Positions 8,713 through 17,572 of a stretch of DNA of 64,000 nt are shown here, piece after piece (the stretch's first letter is position 1; every line of letters begins with the position of its first letter). The notes beneath the pieces were generated by a model. It did no database searches and had not been told where the DNA came from. It saw only the letters and a list, made by a program, of their open reading frames with translations. Position numbers and translations under genes: made by a program. The DNA comes from Paenibacillus lutimineralis (GTDB lineage Bacteria; Bacillota; Bacilli; Paenibacillales; Paenibacillaceae): the NCBI RefSeq assembly GCF_003991425.1, contig NZ_CP034346.1, positions 1,649,501 through 1,713,500 on the forward strand. Direction: 5' to 3'.

Positions 8713-9477
8713 GTGAGCGTATTGGAAGTCAGAGAGGTTAAGAAGGTATACGGCGTACAGAACGGGGACAACACGACAGTCGCACTGGATTCAATCAGCT
8801 TTAATGTCGAAGAGGGGGATTTCATCGGTATCATGGGTCCATCCGGCAGCGGAAAGACCACCCTGCTCAATATATTGAGCGGCATCGGCAAACCGAGTTA
8901 CGGCGAGGTATACATTTCGGGCAAGAACATCACCTCCCTGGACAAAAATGAGATGGCACTCTTCCGCAGGAAGCATCTGGGCTTCGTGTTCCAGGAATTC
9001 AATCTTATGGATAGCTTAACCCTTAAGGAAAACGTCATGCTGCCAATGATCCTCGACAAGCGGGACAAGGAAGAAATGGAAGCTAAGAGCGAAGAATTAA
9101 TGCGTCTTTTCGATATCGACCATATCGGAAGCAAATATCCTTTCAATATATCGGGCGGCCAGCAGCAGCGGGTGGCGGTTAGTCGGGCGCTGATCAATGA
9201 CCCAGACATTATTTTTGCAGATGAGCCAACGGGAAACCTGGATTCCAAATCCTCAAATGCTGTCATGAGGTGCATTGAGAAAATGAATCAGGAGCGCAAT
9301 AGCACCATTCTGATGGTTACCCATGATGCCTTCGCCGCTAGCTTCTGCAAGAAAATCATTTTCATCAAAGACGGCGCGATCTGCATGGAGATTGTGAGCA
9401 CCGGGGTGCGCAAGGAATTCTTCGATCAAATCCTTGACTGCCTGGCCGTCATCGGAGGGGAACGCAATGACGTTTAG
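8713..9477 (+). CDS. ABC transporter ATP-binding protein (BceA-like)
   Basis: This 254-residue ATPase has Walker [11 protein letters not shown]-loop FVFQEFN, signature [10 protein letters not shown], Walker [13 protein letters not shown] and the switch histidine in MVTHD. It is of the MacB/BceA type that pairs with ten-helix permeases. GTG start with AAGGAGA upstream. The 3' end overlaps the permease start. The transporter both removes cell-wall-active peptides from their target and signals to the kinase upstream, so it is the likely self-resistance factor of this cluster. Confidence 0.92.
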   Translation: MSVLEVREVKKVYGVQNGDNTTVALDSISFNVEEGDFIGIMGPSGSGKTTLLNILSGIGKPSYGEVYISGKNITSLDKNEMALFRRKHLGFVFQEFNLMDSLTLKENVMLPMILDKRDKEEMEAKSEELMRLFDIDHIGSKYPFNISGGQQQRVAVSRALINDPDIIFADEPTGNLDSKSSNAVMRCIEKMNQERNSTILMVTHDAFAASFCKKIIFIKDGAICMEIVSTGVRKEFFDQILDCLAVIGGERNDV

Positions 9478-11425
9478 AGACGTTACGATAAAGAATTTCA
9501 AGCGAAATGTCCGCAACTTCTTCTCCTATTTTATTTGTAGCGCCTTTGCGATCACGATCTTTTTCCTGTATGCAGCCTTGCTGTTTAATACCAGCGTACG
9601 CGAAGCGGCGACGGAAGATGTGATCAAGATCGTGCTGATGCTGAGTTTGGCCGCATTGACGCTGTTCTCGGTATTCTTCATCAATTATGCGCATTCTTCG
9701 TTTATCAAGTCCAGGAGCAAGGAATTCGCCATCTTCATGTCTCTGGGTATGCACAAGAACGATCTTCAGAAGATTATTTTGCTAGAGAATTTGATTATCA
9801 GTGTATCTTCAATGATTGTGGGCATTTTGACCGGCTCGATTTTCTCCAGATTATTTCAGAATGTTGCTATTAATTTGCTTGATCTACAAGGAGTTTCCTA
9901 CTCCCTCAGTGCTGCCAGCTTCATCGTCACGGCTGTCGTCTTTACGGTCATTTTCGCTGTTTCCCAGATGATCTCTAGCGTGAAGGTTGGAAAGCTGGAG
10001 ATTGCCGATTTGATGAAGGATTCCCGCAAGACCGACAACAAAGCCAAGAAGCATGCGGGCAAGCTGGGCCTCTTGGGCGTGGTGCTGGTGCTGGCCTCGT
10101 TCGTCTTGCTGGTGATCATCTCAAATCATGAGAGTCTGAACACGAATCCGTTTATGATCATCACCTACATTCTGATGAGCTTTATAGGCATTTATATGGT
10201 CATTTCTCATCTCGGCAATACGCTAATCGGATTTCTAAAGAACAAGAAGTTCTACTACCACCACATCCTGTCAATTACTGAAATCAATCATAAATTCAAT
10301 CAAAACAAACGTATCATGTTCATTCTGAGCATTCTTAGCGGCATGACCATCTTTCTTGTGGCTTCGCCATTCTCGTTGTTGCAATTATCGGAAAGCATCG
10401 CCGAACGCAACAAGCACGATATTGAGTTCGTATCGGTGGCTGGCGTGCACGCCATTCCGGCAAATGAGCTCGAAGGACTACTGAAGCAGGCTCCCGATCC
10501 GCTCAAGAATATTAAGGAAACGTCATTCCTGAACCTGAAAATGAATTTGGAAGGCAGCAAGTACGATATATTGAAGACGAAGCCGATTGTCTCTCAGGAC
10601 ATGTATAATGCATTGACCGGGGAGAACGTGCAGGTCGGGGCTGGAGAAGCGCTAAACATCATTACGGCATGGGAGCCAGGCTCGCATGGTATCGAACAAG
10701 GCGTGGACATTGAGTTTACCGACGGGCAGCAGACCTTCAATTACAAAATTGCCTCCTCCTATCACGGCGACTGGTTTGCAAGCGCTGGTTCGTATCCGAC
10801 CAGTTCCGGCATTGTCGTAAGCAACCAGGACTATGCGGATATGCAGGTCAAGGTGAATTCCGCGGCGGTCGGTACCCATTACGGCATAGATTTCGAGTCT
10901 TGGAAAGGCACAGATGACGTCGTGTTGATGCTGAAGGATACACTGAATGCTATGGATAAGGACGGTAGCGGCCAATTGTTCCAGGTCGCTTCCAAAGTAG
11001 ATGCCTACAAGGAATTAAAGAAAAATTACTCGCTGTTTGTCTTTGTGACCACATTGATCGGTGTGCTTTTCTTCGTTGCCGGAGGCATGGTGCTGTACTT
11101 CAAGCAATATACCGAGATGGGCAATGCTACCGTTTTTTTTCGCAAGCTGCATAAGATCGGCATAAGCGACAAGGAGATTCGCGGCGTTGTGTCTGCAGAG
11201 CTGTTGATCACCTTCTTCGTTCCGCTACTGCTGGGCAGCGTATTCGGCTATTGCTTCATCTATCTGATCACCCATGTCATGAGCGGCTCCGATATCATAG
11301 GCGAGTTTATGACCAACACAACGATTGTGGTGGCAATCTATTTCGTCTTCCAGCTCAGCTTCTACCTCATTACCAAGCGTAAATACAGCCGGGAAGTGGT
11401 TCGCAAATTGACAAGTGCTGCATGA
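9467..11425 (+). CDS. ABC transporter permease (BceB-like, FtsX family)
   Basis: The protein of about 652 residues has an N-terminal helix, FtsX-type helix groups near residues 45-250, a large extracytoplasmic segment of roughly 200 residues (about 290-520) and C-terminal helices. This is the BceB topology in which the large loop recognises the antibiotic. ATG 9467 was chosen because GGAGGGG precedes it and it overlaps the bceA stop; the open frame reaches 9434. The ligand is probably the product of the adjoining cluster, by analogy with other self-immunity Bce modules. Confidence 0.9.
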   Translation: MTFRDVTIKNFKRNVRNFFSYFICSAFAITIFFLYAALLFNTSVREAATEDVIKIVLMLSLAALTLFSVFFINYAHSSFIKSRSKEFAIFMSLGMHKNDLQKIILLENLIISVSSMIVGILTGSIFSRLFQNVAINLLDLQGVSYSLSAASFIVTAVVFTVIFAVSQMISSVKVGKLEIADLMKDSRKTDNKAKKHAGKLGLLGVVLVLASFVLLVIISNHESLNTNPFMIITYILMSFIGIYMVISHLGNTLIGFLKNKKFYYHHILSITEINHKFNQNKRIMFILSILSGMTIFLVASPFSLLQLSESIAERNKHDIEFVSVAGVHAIPANELEGLLKQAPDPLKNIKETSFLNLKMNLEGSKYDILKTKPIVSQDMYNALTGENVQVGAGEALNIITAWEPGSHGIEQGVDIEFTDGQQTFNYKIASSYHGDWFASAGSYPTSSGIVVSNQDYADMQVKVNSAAVGTHYGIDFESWKGTDDVVLMLKDTLNAMDKDGSGQLFQVASKVDAYKELKKNYSLFVFVTTLIGVLFFVAGGMVLYFKQYTEMGNATVFFRKLHKIGISDKEIRGVVSAELLITFFVPLLLGSVFGYCFIYLITHVMSGSDIIGEFMTNTTIVVAIYFVFQLSFYLITKRKYSREVVRKLTSAA

Positions 11426-11826
11426 TTGCCAAAGCGGGACAAGATTGCGTCGCAGCTGTTCTTAATGCGTTCTTCATTTACGGTTACTTAACGGGAGAGC
11501 CCTCACGGACTCTCCTTGCTTATCCACGGAAATCCTTACTTTTATATGTCTCTCCTCAGAAAAGAACTAAGGGTGGCTCTATTCATAGGTTGCTAAGATT
11601 CACACTTCCCGAATCCCGTTTTTAACTAAAAAAGTATGACTTCAACATCATACGATAATTTTGTCAATAGTATGAAGATTGAGGGAATTAATTGAAATTA
11701 ATGACATAACAAAATATACTAAAGAGGATTTAGAGTTATTTTTTGGCTTTTATATTTTTTAAAAGAACGGACCTAAAAGTATTTCTAGATTTTTTCTCGT
11801 AAGCAACTCAAAACCAGAGGTGATAT
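11426..11826. other. intergenic stretch, AT-rich, no convincing gene
   Basis: About 400 bases between bceB and the next gene. A weak hairpin GGAGAG/CTCTCC at 11494-11515 followed by TTGCTT may end the bce transcript. From about 11630 the composition becomes strongly AT-rich, continuing into the following small gene and suggesting a junction between the cluster and foreign or degraded DNA. A 67-codon open frame overlapping the bceB stop has no protein-like pattern and was not accepted. Confidence 0.5.
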
Positions 11827-12186
11827 ATGATGAGCAGCCACAAAAGCTACGAGATTCAAAGAGAACACCTCAATTCTTTAGGACAAATTTGGAATGTGAA
11901 GGTTTCCTTCTATGAAGAAATATCCGGAGTTCTTATTCTCTTCTATTTGTATTGTGATGGTGAAAAATTTCAAGTAGTTCGGTGGCAATGTCCAGATGAA
12001 AAGACTGGATTGGCTGAGTTTGCAGTCCTGTTTGTTCGGCTCGTGATCGATAAGATTACGATAGAAGATTTCATTAATAACGATGAGAACGATTACTTGG
12101 AGATGATGGGCGAGAAGTATGCCCGACAAGCTTATGCTTTGTCAGAATCTATCCTTTATTCCTATTTTAATAGGTTCTTTGCTTAG
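11827..12186 (+). CDS. hypothetical protein, AT-rich orphan
   Basis: This 119-residue protein has no family I recognise. It looks soluble, mixed alpha/beta, with an acidic stretch near residues 85-95 (NNDENDYLEMMGEKYA) and no signal peptide or membrane segment. A good AGAGGTGAT ribosome site precedes ATG 11827, which supports translation. Base composition is clearly lower in GC than the surrounding genes, so it may have been acquired separately. It stands alone between the resistance module and a convergent AraC-type regulator. No function is proposed. Confidence 0.6.
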   Translation: MMSSHKSYEIQREHLNSLGQIWNVKVSFYEEISGVLILFYLYCDGEKFQVVRWQCPDEKTGLAEFAVLFVRLVIDKITIEDFINNDENDYLEMMGEKYARQAYALSESILYSYFNRFFA

Positions 12187-12332
12187 CTATTTGCTAGTAT
12201 GATTCATGTTTGTATGGCCTATGAAATGAAGACAGAAATGCCGATCTCCTTCCTTTCTTCAAACGGATGAAAGAGGAGTACGGGGACCGTCCGACTGTTT
12301 GGGCCCGATGATGCCGCCATCAGTTTTTGTCT

Positions 12333-13280
12333 TTAAAAGAACTTCTTGCGATATTCAAGTGGGGTGATTTTCATCATCTCCTTAAAAGCCGCTCCGAATT
12401 TACTCTGGCTCTCATAGCCGACGGACATGGCAATATCGGCTACGCTTTGATTCGTCTCACGCAATAGTGAAGCAGCTTGGCGGATCCGGTACTCCTTCAT
12501 ATATGCTGCAATGGATTTGCCATATACACCTTTGAAATATGCTTTTAGCGCCGTAGGACTGATGCAGTGCTGCTGTGCCAGTTCTTCGATAGTGAAGCGG
12601 CGACTAGGTTCGCCGATCATTTGCTTCTCGATTTGTTTAACAATATCTACCTGCTGCCGAGCGTAAAACCTTTTCTGCTTTTCCTTTACCGGATCGAAAT
12701 AATATAGGTAGAGCAACAACTCAACAATTTTAATCCTGAAGTATAGGCTCCGAGCCTGGCTGGGTATGGTGTACATTCCGGAAAAGATATGTTGAATGTC
12801 GTCTTTGGATTGTATGAGAAAGCAGTCATCTTCTATAAAAAAACTCTTAACAAGTTCACCAATCTGAATGGGGATACCGGGAAGCAGATCAGATATTTCT
12901 GCAGCCACCTTATCCAGATCGATCATGACCACAATACCGTGGTAAAATCCCAGGGGCAGTTCAATACTGTCACTGGGATTTTGCATTGTATTCAGGAACA
13001 GATCGCCTTCGCCGATATATTGCAGGCAGCCGTCACTCATGCGGCATTCAGCCCGACCCTCCAAGCAATGGTTGATCGTCAAAATATTCTTCTCTCTATG
13101 AACGGCGGGGATATAGTGCGAAGCCAGGAAATCTAACTGAATGATTTCTATGCCGGAGAGCAGTGGATAGATCGACGCAGTTCCCTCTCCTTCCACAAGG
13201 TTCTGTTTATAGGTTATGTAATGCTCATCTTGTTCAATGATAACGCCGTTGTTGAAATAAGAGTAAACAGAGGTAATCAA
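12333..13280 (-). CDS. AraC-family transcriptional regulator
   Basis: An N-terminal ligand-binding/dimer region of about 200 residues precedes a C-terminal pair of helix-turn-helix motifs (FTIEELAQQHCISPTALKAY and SVADIAMSVGYESQSKFGAA), ending ITPLEYRKKFF. TTG 13280 is preferred: the site AAAAGGAG directly abuts ATG 13289, leaving no spacing, but sits nine bases from the TTG. The overall shape resembles regulators of iron or siderophore genes, but no partner gene lies next to it. It is transcribed away from the metal efflux unit, and its target is unknown. Confidence 0.85.
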   Translation of the reverse strand: MITSVYSYFNNGVIIEQDEHYITYKQNLVEGEGTASIYPLLSGIEIIQLDFLASHYIPAVHREKNILTINHCLEGRAECRMSDGCLQYIGEGDLFLNTMQNPSDSIELPLGFYHGIVVMIDLDKVAAEISDLLPGIPIQIGELVKSFFIEDDCFLIQSKDDIQHIFSGMYTIPSQARSLYFRIKIVELLLYLYYFDPVKEKQKRFYARQQVDIVKQIEKQMIGEPSRRFTIEELAQQHCISPTALKAYFKGVYGKSIAAYMKEYRIRQAASLLRETNQSVADIAMSVGYESQSKFGAAFKEMMKITPLEYRKKFF

Positions 13281-13372
13281 CCAAAACATCTCCTTTTATA
13301 GATACCCACCGACTCTATTTTATACCAAATAGACATCGTTTTCGCCCGTTCGGACTTACTTGATCTAAAGCG

Positions 13373-13456
13373 TTGACTTGTTTTTTCTAAGTGAATATAC
13401 TGTAGTCATAAACGATCAAACAATCATTTGATTGTTGTATTGATTAAATTCAATCA
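13373..13456 (+). promoter_or_regulatory. promoter and palindromic operators of the metal-efflux unit
   Basis: TTGACT (13373-13378) and TATACT (13396-13401), 17 bases apart, form a good sigma-A promoter. Immediately downstream lies the near-perfect palindrome AACAATCATTTGATTGTT (13419-13436), then a weaker ATTGA/TCAAT dyad up to 13456. AT-rich 8-2-8 palindromes of this kind over the start point are typical operators of ArsR/CadC-family metal sensors. The ArsR gene at 15794 is the obvious candidate repressor, relieved by Cd, Zn or Pb. Confidence 0.7.
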
Positions 13457-13486
13457 TAACAGTTTTTATACGAGAGGGGAATTACC

Positions 13487-13705
13487 ATGAAAAAAAATAT
13501 TAAGCTAGAAGAATTGGATTGTGCTAATTGCGCCGCAAAAATTGAGAATGCAATAGGGAAGTTAGACAACGTTACCGACGTGAAAGTGAATTTTATGAGC
13601 CAAAAGATGATACTGGAAGCGCCGGATGATAAGTTCGATGATGTTCTGGCAGAAGTCAAGAAGACCGTTAAGAAAATTGAGCCGGATGTTGTTATCTTAT
13701 CGTAA
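13487..13705 (+). CDS. heavy-metal-associated (HMA) domain protein
   Basis: This 72-residue single HMA domain has the metal-binding motif LDCANCAAKIE (Cys at about residues 12 and 15) and a ferredoxin-like fold pattern. The DCxxC context is that of the N-terminal domain of Cd/Zn P-type ATPases rather than copper chaperones. The ATPase encoded next lacks such a domain, so this looks like the metal-binding domain encoded as a separate protein. Ribosome site GAGGGG. It is read from the operator-controlled promoter just upstream. Confidence 0.88.
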   Translation: MKKNIKLEELDCANCAAKIENAIGKLDNVTDVKVNFMSQKMILEAPDDKFDDVLAEVKKTVKKIEPDVVILS

Positions 13706-13750
13706 GTGATGTCTTATTAATACGGAATAGGGGTTCCAAATCACATTAAG

Positions 13751-13786
13751 GCAGTGGTTGTGTTACCGCAACCGCTGCTTTTCTTA
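13751..13786 (+). terminator. hairpin between HMA gene and ATPase gene
   Basis: GCAGTGGTTG and CAACCGCTGC pair across an eight-base loop, followed by TTTTCTT. Sitting inside the operon, it could act as a partial terminator giving more HMA protein than ATPase, or protect the 3' end of the short message. The ATPase ribosome site (AAGGAGGA) follows directly. Confidence 0.6.
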
Positions 13787-13803
13787 TAAGGAGGAAGATA
13801 ACG

Positions 13804-15744
13804 ATGTCCAGAAAGGAAAAGAAACTTCTATGGCGCATTCTGATTTCGGGGATCATTTTTGGATTAGGATTGCCACTTCACTACACTGATTTTCTAAAAG
13901 CTGATATTCTAGGAGTGTCGCTGGAATTAATTGTTTTTCTCAGTGCTTATATTATTATCGGCTGGGATATTGTTTCGAAGGCGGTTCGTAATATCTTTCG
14001 GGGGCAGGTCTTTGATGAGAACTTTTTGATGACTGTGGCAACCGTCGGCGCTTTTTTCCTTGGGGAAAATCCTGAAGGTGTAGCCGTGATGTTATTTTAC
14101 CAAGTGGGAGAATTGTTCCAGTCTTATGCAGTATCCCGATCTCGTCGCTCAATCGCCGATTTGATGGATATCCGTCCCGACTATGCGAACGTGATGCGTA
14201 ATGGTTTGCTTGTTCAGGTAGATCCGGAGGAAGTTCTGGTTGGTGAAGTTATTGTAGTAAAACCCGGTGAGCGCGTTCCGCTGGACGGTGTTGTAGAAGA
14301 GGGTTACTCAACGCTTGATACGTCAGCCTTGACCGGTGAGTCTGTACCTCGTGATGTGTCTACTGGAGAGAATGTGATCAGTGGCTGTATTAACCAATCC
14401 GGCAAACTTACGATCCGTGTGAATAAGGAATTTGGTCAGTCCACGGTGGCAAAAATTTTGGAACTGGTGGAGAATGCATCCGATAAAAAGAGCAAAAGCG
14501 AGAATTTTATCACCCGTTTCGCACGGTATTATACGCCAATTGTTGTTTTTGCCGCTATTGCCTTGGCAATTCTACCGCCGCTTATCTCCGGGCAGTCGTT
14601 CAGCATATGGATCGAGCGGGCTCTAACCTTCCTTGTTGTCTCCTGTCCTTGTGCCCTCGTCATTTCCGTCCCTCTAAGCTTTTTTGGCGGCATTGGCGGA
14701 GCGTCTAAATCGGGTGTTCTGGTTAAGGGCAGCAACTATTTGGAGGCACTCGCGAATACAGAATTGGTTGTCGTTGATAAAACCGGTACTTTGACAAAAG
14801 GAAGTTTTGCGGTTAGTGAAGTATATTCCGATCAGTTTAGTCAAGAGGAACTGCTTAAATGGGCTACATATGCGGAAGACTACTCCAGTCATCCGATCGC
14901 TACAAGCATTAAAAAGGCTTATGGCAAGACGATTCATACGGCTAAAATCAAAGACGTTGAGGAAATTGCCGGTCATGGTGTGAAGGCCGTTGTTGAAGGG
15001 AAAGAAGTTCTTGCAGGCAATGCCAAACTGATGAACTTGAAGCATATTGCATACAAGGATACAGCATCGGTTGGTACGGTGGTTCATTTAGCGGTGGATG
15101 GCAAATATGCCGGATATATCCGTATTGAGGATGAAATCAAGCAGGACTCGCGACAAGCGATTATAGCTCTCAAAGAAGCTGGCATCAAACAAACAATTAT
15201 GCTGACTGGCGACAGCGACGCGGTCGGCAGGAAGGTTGCTGCAGCGCTCAATCTGGATAAAGCTTATACGGAACTGCTGCCTGCTGATAAAGTGGAACGC
15301 GTGGAAGAGCTCATGCAGAAGAAGAGCGAAAAAGGAATGTTAGCCTTCGTTGGTGACGGCATCAACGACGCGCCTGTGCTGGCTCGCGCAGATATTGGTA
15401 TCGCCATGGGAGGTCTTGGCTCAGACGCTGCGATCGAAGCAGCCGATGTTGTCATCATGACCGATGAGCCTTCCAAGATCGCTACTGTGATGAAAATAAG
15501 TAAGAAAACGCTGCGCATTGCACGTCAGAACATCGTGTTCGCGTTGGTAGTCAAAGGGATCGTACTCGTTCTCTCGGCTCTCGGATATGCTTCCATGTGG
15601 GCAGCAGTATTTGCTGACGTGGGTGTTTCGATTCTCGCCATTCTCAACGCTATACGTGCACTGAATGTTAAAGAGTTCAACAGACCAGCTTTAAAAGATG
15701 CAGGAAATAGAAGCGAAGTTTCTTCGAAGAAACTTGCAGTATAA
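13804..15744 (+). CDS. cadA: Cd/Zn/Pb-exporting P1B-type ATPase
   Basis: This 646-residue heavy-metal pump lacks an N-terminal HMA domain. It shows the transmembrane CPC motif in SCPCALVIS, the actuator motif TGES, the phosphorylated aspartate in DKTGTLTKG, the SSHPIA (HP) nucleotide motif and the hinge GDGINDAPVL. The SCPCALV context and loss of copper-type features indicate Cd2+/Zn2+/Pb2+ export (CadA/ZntA group). The metal-binding domain is supplied by the separate HMA protein upstream. The ArsR-type regulator follows on the other strand, completing a detoxification unit. Confidence 0.92.
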   Translation: MSRKEKKLLWRILISGIIFGLGLPLHYTDFLKADILGVSLELIVFLSAYIIIGWDIVSKAVRNIFRGQVFDENFLMTVATVGAFFLGENPEGVAVMLFYQVGELFQSYAVSRSRRSIADLMDIRPDYANVMRNGLLVQVDPEEVLVGEVIVVKPGERVPLDGVVEEGYSTLDTSALTGESVPRDVSTGENVISGCINQSGKLTIRVNKEFGQSTVAKILELVENASDKKSKSENFITRFARYYTPIVVFAAIALAILPPLISGQSFSIWIERALTFLVVSCPCALVISVPLSFFGGIGGASKSGVLVKGSNYLEALANTELVVVDKTGTLTKGSFAVSEVYSDQFSQEELLKWATYAEDYSSHPIATSIKKAYGKTIHTAKIKDVEEIAGHGVKAVVEGKEVLAGNAKLMNLKHIAYKDTASVGTVVHLAVDGKYAGYIRIEDEIKQDSRQAIIALKEAGIKQTIMLTGDSDAVGRKVAAALNLDKAYTELLPADKVERVEELMQKKSEKGMLAFVGDGINDAPVLARADIGIAMGGLGSDAAIEAADVVIMTDEPSKIATVMKISKKTLRIARQNIVFALVVKGIVLVLSALGYASMWAAVFADVGVSILAILNAIRALNVKEFNRPALKDAGNRSEVSSKKLAV

Positions 15745-15754
15745 TATAGAGATG

Positions 15755-15793
15755 AAAACGTGCTATTCCAAGTTTTTTGGATAGCACGTTTTT
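15755..15793. terminator. bidirectional terminator between cadA and arsR-type gene
   Basis: AAAACGTGCTAT and ATAGCACGTTTT form a strong stem with T-runs on both sides. It lies exactly between two convergent genes and can end both transcripts. Confidence 0.85.
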
Positions 15794-16180
15794 TTATTCA
15801 TGCGTATGGTTAGCAATTCCTTTACTTGGACAACTCAATTGGAAGAAGTCGTCAACCATTTGGTGTACTAGCTGTGCTGTTTCTGTATCAGCCAGCGTGT
15901 AGTATACCTCTTTGCCTGCCCGCCTGCTTGTAATCAGGCCGTGCAGCTTCAATGATTTAAGATGGTGGGATACTGCAGCGGTACTCATGTCTACAGCCGA
16001 AGCAATGTTGATGCCGCATTCCTCACAGTGGCAGAGCAACCACAGAATGCGCAGACGCGAGCCATCACAGAGCTGTTGAAAGATAGCGGCAGCCTCTTGG
16101 AAGTGCTTGATATCAGGCATTCGCTCAAGTATGGGGCCAATATTCTGTCCGTGGTTGTGAGGTAACTCCCGATTGCTCAT
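15794..16180 (-). CDS. ArsR/SmtB-family metal-responsive repressor (CadC-like)
   Basis: This 128-residue winged-helix repressor has LRILWLLCHCEECGINIASAV around the first helices, where the Cys pair occupies the place of the CadC ELCVCD metal site, and DMSTAAVSHHLKSL as recognition helix. A His-rich N-terminus (HNHG) and C-terminal Cys/His residues may add ligands. ATG 16180 is chosen because AAAGGAAG sits just upstream; a TTG extension to 16198 would overlap that site. By family knowledge it represses the cad unit until Cd/Zn/Pb binds. Confidence 0.88.
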   Translation of the reverse strand: MSNRELPHNHGQNIGPILERMPDIKHFQEAAAIFQQLCDGSRLRILWLLCHCEECGINIASAVDMSTAAVSHHLKSLKLHGLITSRRAGKEVYYTLADTETAQLVHQMVDDFFQLSCPSKGIANHTHE

Positions 16181-16200
16181 AACGTCACTTCCTTTCAAAT

Positions 16201-16222
16201 ATTCAATGATTAATCAATGAAT
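16201..16222 (-). promoter_or_regulatory. palindromic operator upstream of the ArsR-type gene
   Basis: A 22-base dyad with outer arms ATTCA/TGAAT and a perfect centre TGATTAATCA lies directly upstream of the repressor gene. It shares the TGATT/AATCA character of the operator at 13419, so the repressor probably controls its own gene and the efflux unit together. Confidence 0.6.
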
Positions 16223-16244
16223 ATATTGTAAGTTGCGGTTCACT

Positions 16245-16296
16245 GCCTGTAAACCCCTAGTCTCTTCCTTAAGGTAGAGACTAGGGGCTTACAGGC
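16245..16296. repeat. long inverted repeat, 21-base arms
   Basis: Arms at 16245-16265 and 16276-16296 pair with a single mismatch across a ten-base loop (GCCTGTAAACCCCTAG against CTAGGGGCTTACAGGC). There is no T-run on either side, so it is not a typical terminator, although it lies at the 3' side of the lipase gene. It may be an mRNA-stabilising hairpin. Confidence 0.6.
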
Positions 16297-16396
16297 AGGT
16301 GGCTTGTCCTTGCCAGTTGGCGCGAAATGTATGGTTCGATTTCGCCCCTTCTTACATTCCTTTCATTATATCTAGAGTATAGTCTGATGTACAACA

Positions 16397-17200
16397 TTAC
16401 TCTTGTTCTTTCGGTTCAATGACCGGACAAAATCCCGGGTTCGTTGAGCAGAGCAGCTGGGCATACTGCGGCTGGAGCTTGGAGAGCTCGGAGAAATAGC
16501 TGCTTATGATGTGATTGCCGCTGAAGGAACCATTTTGGAAGTTCAGGGAAGAGAAGGTCGGGACATGGCTATAATAGTATTTTTTCTGGCGTTTAGGCAT
16601 CTTGTAGATCGATGGGGGAGTATGGGTAACAACGTCAAATTCATTAGCGATGCGATAGCTTCCTCGTACATATTTTGTAAAAACCTTTGAAAATGAGGGA
16701 TCCCCTACACGAGGCCCCCCATATGTGAACAGGTATGGTGAGTCGTATTCGGTATTGGCGGCAATATCAATTGCACACAGTGTCGCCAGTGCGGCGCCAA
16801 GGCTGTGCCCGGTAACATACAAGGTCTTGTCAGAGGGTAGATTGGACAGCGCGGACATAATTCGATTGCGAGCAGAAGAATAGATGTCTGTGAAGCCGCG
16901 ATGTGTGAGGCAATCCTCTTTTACATATTTGAATTTTTTCTGAGAGGCGATGATGTCAGATATCCAATTGGTCGTTGAACTGGTCCCGCGAAAGGCAACG
17001 ATAATTTCCTGAGGGGACTCCAGAATAAACCCGAAGGGCTCCCATACATTGATAATCGATTTCGCTTCGATCGTATCCTTGACCGAATAATTTAATGGGA
17101 CGATAAATGAGCCGTCCTTATTTGAGAATTGCTCATAGGTCTGTCCGCAGATGGCGGCCATAAAGATGGCCCGCTGCTCTTGTTCATCGATTGTTCTCAC
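16397..17200 (-). CDS. class 3 lipase family protein
   Basis: This alpha/beta-hydrolase has the nucleophile elbow VTGHSLGAALA, an upstream FRGTSS oxyanion strand, YTYGGPRVGD-type sequence (LFTYGGPRVGDPSF) and a late histidine region (YYYSHVP), all as in PF01764. GTG 17200 was chosen because GGCGGAG lies six bases upstream and the resulting 268 residues fit the family; the frame stays open to a TTG at 17320 without a ribosome site. No signal peptide is visible, so it is probably cytoplasmic. The substrate is unknown. Confidence 0.85.
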   Translation of the reverse strand: MRTIDEQEQRAIFMAAICGQTYEQFSNKDGSFIVPLNYSVKDTIEAKSIINVWEPFGFILESPQEIIVAFRGTSSTTNWISDIIASQKKFKYVKEDCLTHRGFTDIYSSARNRIMSALSNLPSDKTLYVTGHSLGAALATLCAIDIAANTEYDSPYLFTYGGPRVGDPSFSKVFTKYVRGSYRIANEFDVVTHTPPSIYKMPKRQKKYYYSHVPTFSSLNFQNGSFSGNHIISSYFSELSKLQPQYAQLLCSTNPGFCPVIEPKEQE

Positions 17201-17476
17201 AAATATCTCCGCCTTTCTCCTACAATATATTAGAGGGGGCGTGGGGAGATGCCTATATTGCGGAAGATTTTCCGAGATAACCGTAATTTCCCGCGAAGTG
17301 ACGATAGCTAGATTATTCAATTGCTGATAGAATGAAGCATGTTAGAATGATAGAAATAGAATGCAGATTGGGAAAAGTAAGAATTATGTCGAAATCTCTG
17401 AATCCGCTTGCATTTACATCCCGATTGTTAGAGAATAAACTAGAAAAGTGAGTAAATCCTCCTCATAACAGATGTT

Positions 17477-17511
17477 CATAAAGGTTGGTTCTTAACACGG
17501 CTACCTTTATG
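17477..17511 (+). promoter_or_regulatory. inverted repeat upstream of the oxidoreductase gene
   Basis: CATAAAGGT (17477-17485) and ACCTTTATG (17503-17511) are perfect 9-base inverted arms about 60 bases before the next start codon. It may be an operator or an mRNA hairpin; the sequence alone cannot tell. Confidence 0.35.
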
Positions 17512-17572
17512 GCTCCGCTCTGAGGGATGAAATAACCATACTGTCTTGCATAAGGGAAGGGAGACAACATTC

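Noticed and set aside
11422..11625. 67-codon open frame overlapping the bceB stop by ATGA
   Set aside because: The translation has no protein-like pattern, contains the probable terminator hairpin of bceB and has no ribosome site distinct from the bceB end.
16245..16296. Riboswitch or small RNA at the long inverted repeat
   Set aside because: Only a simple hairpin is visible, without a promoter, T-run or conserved loop; recorded as a repeat only.
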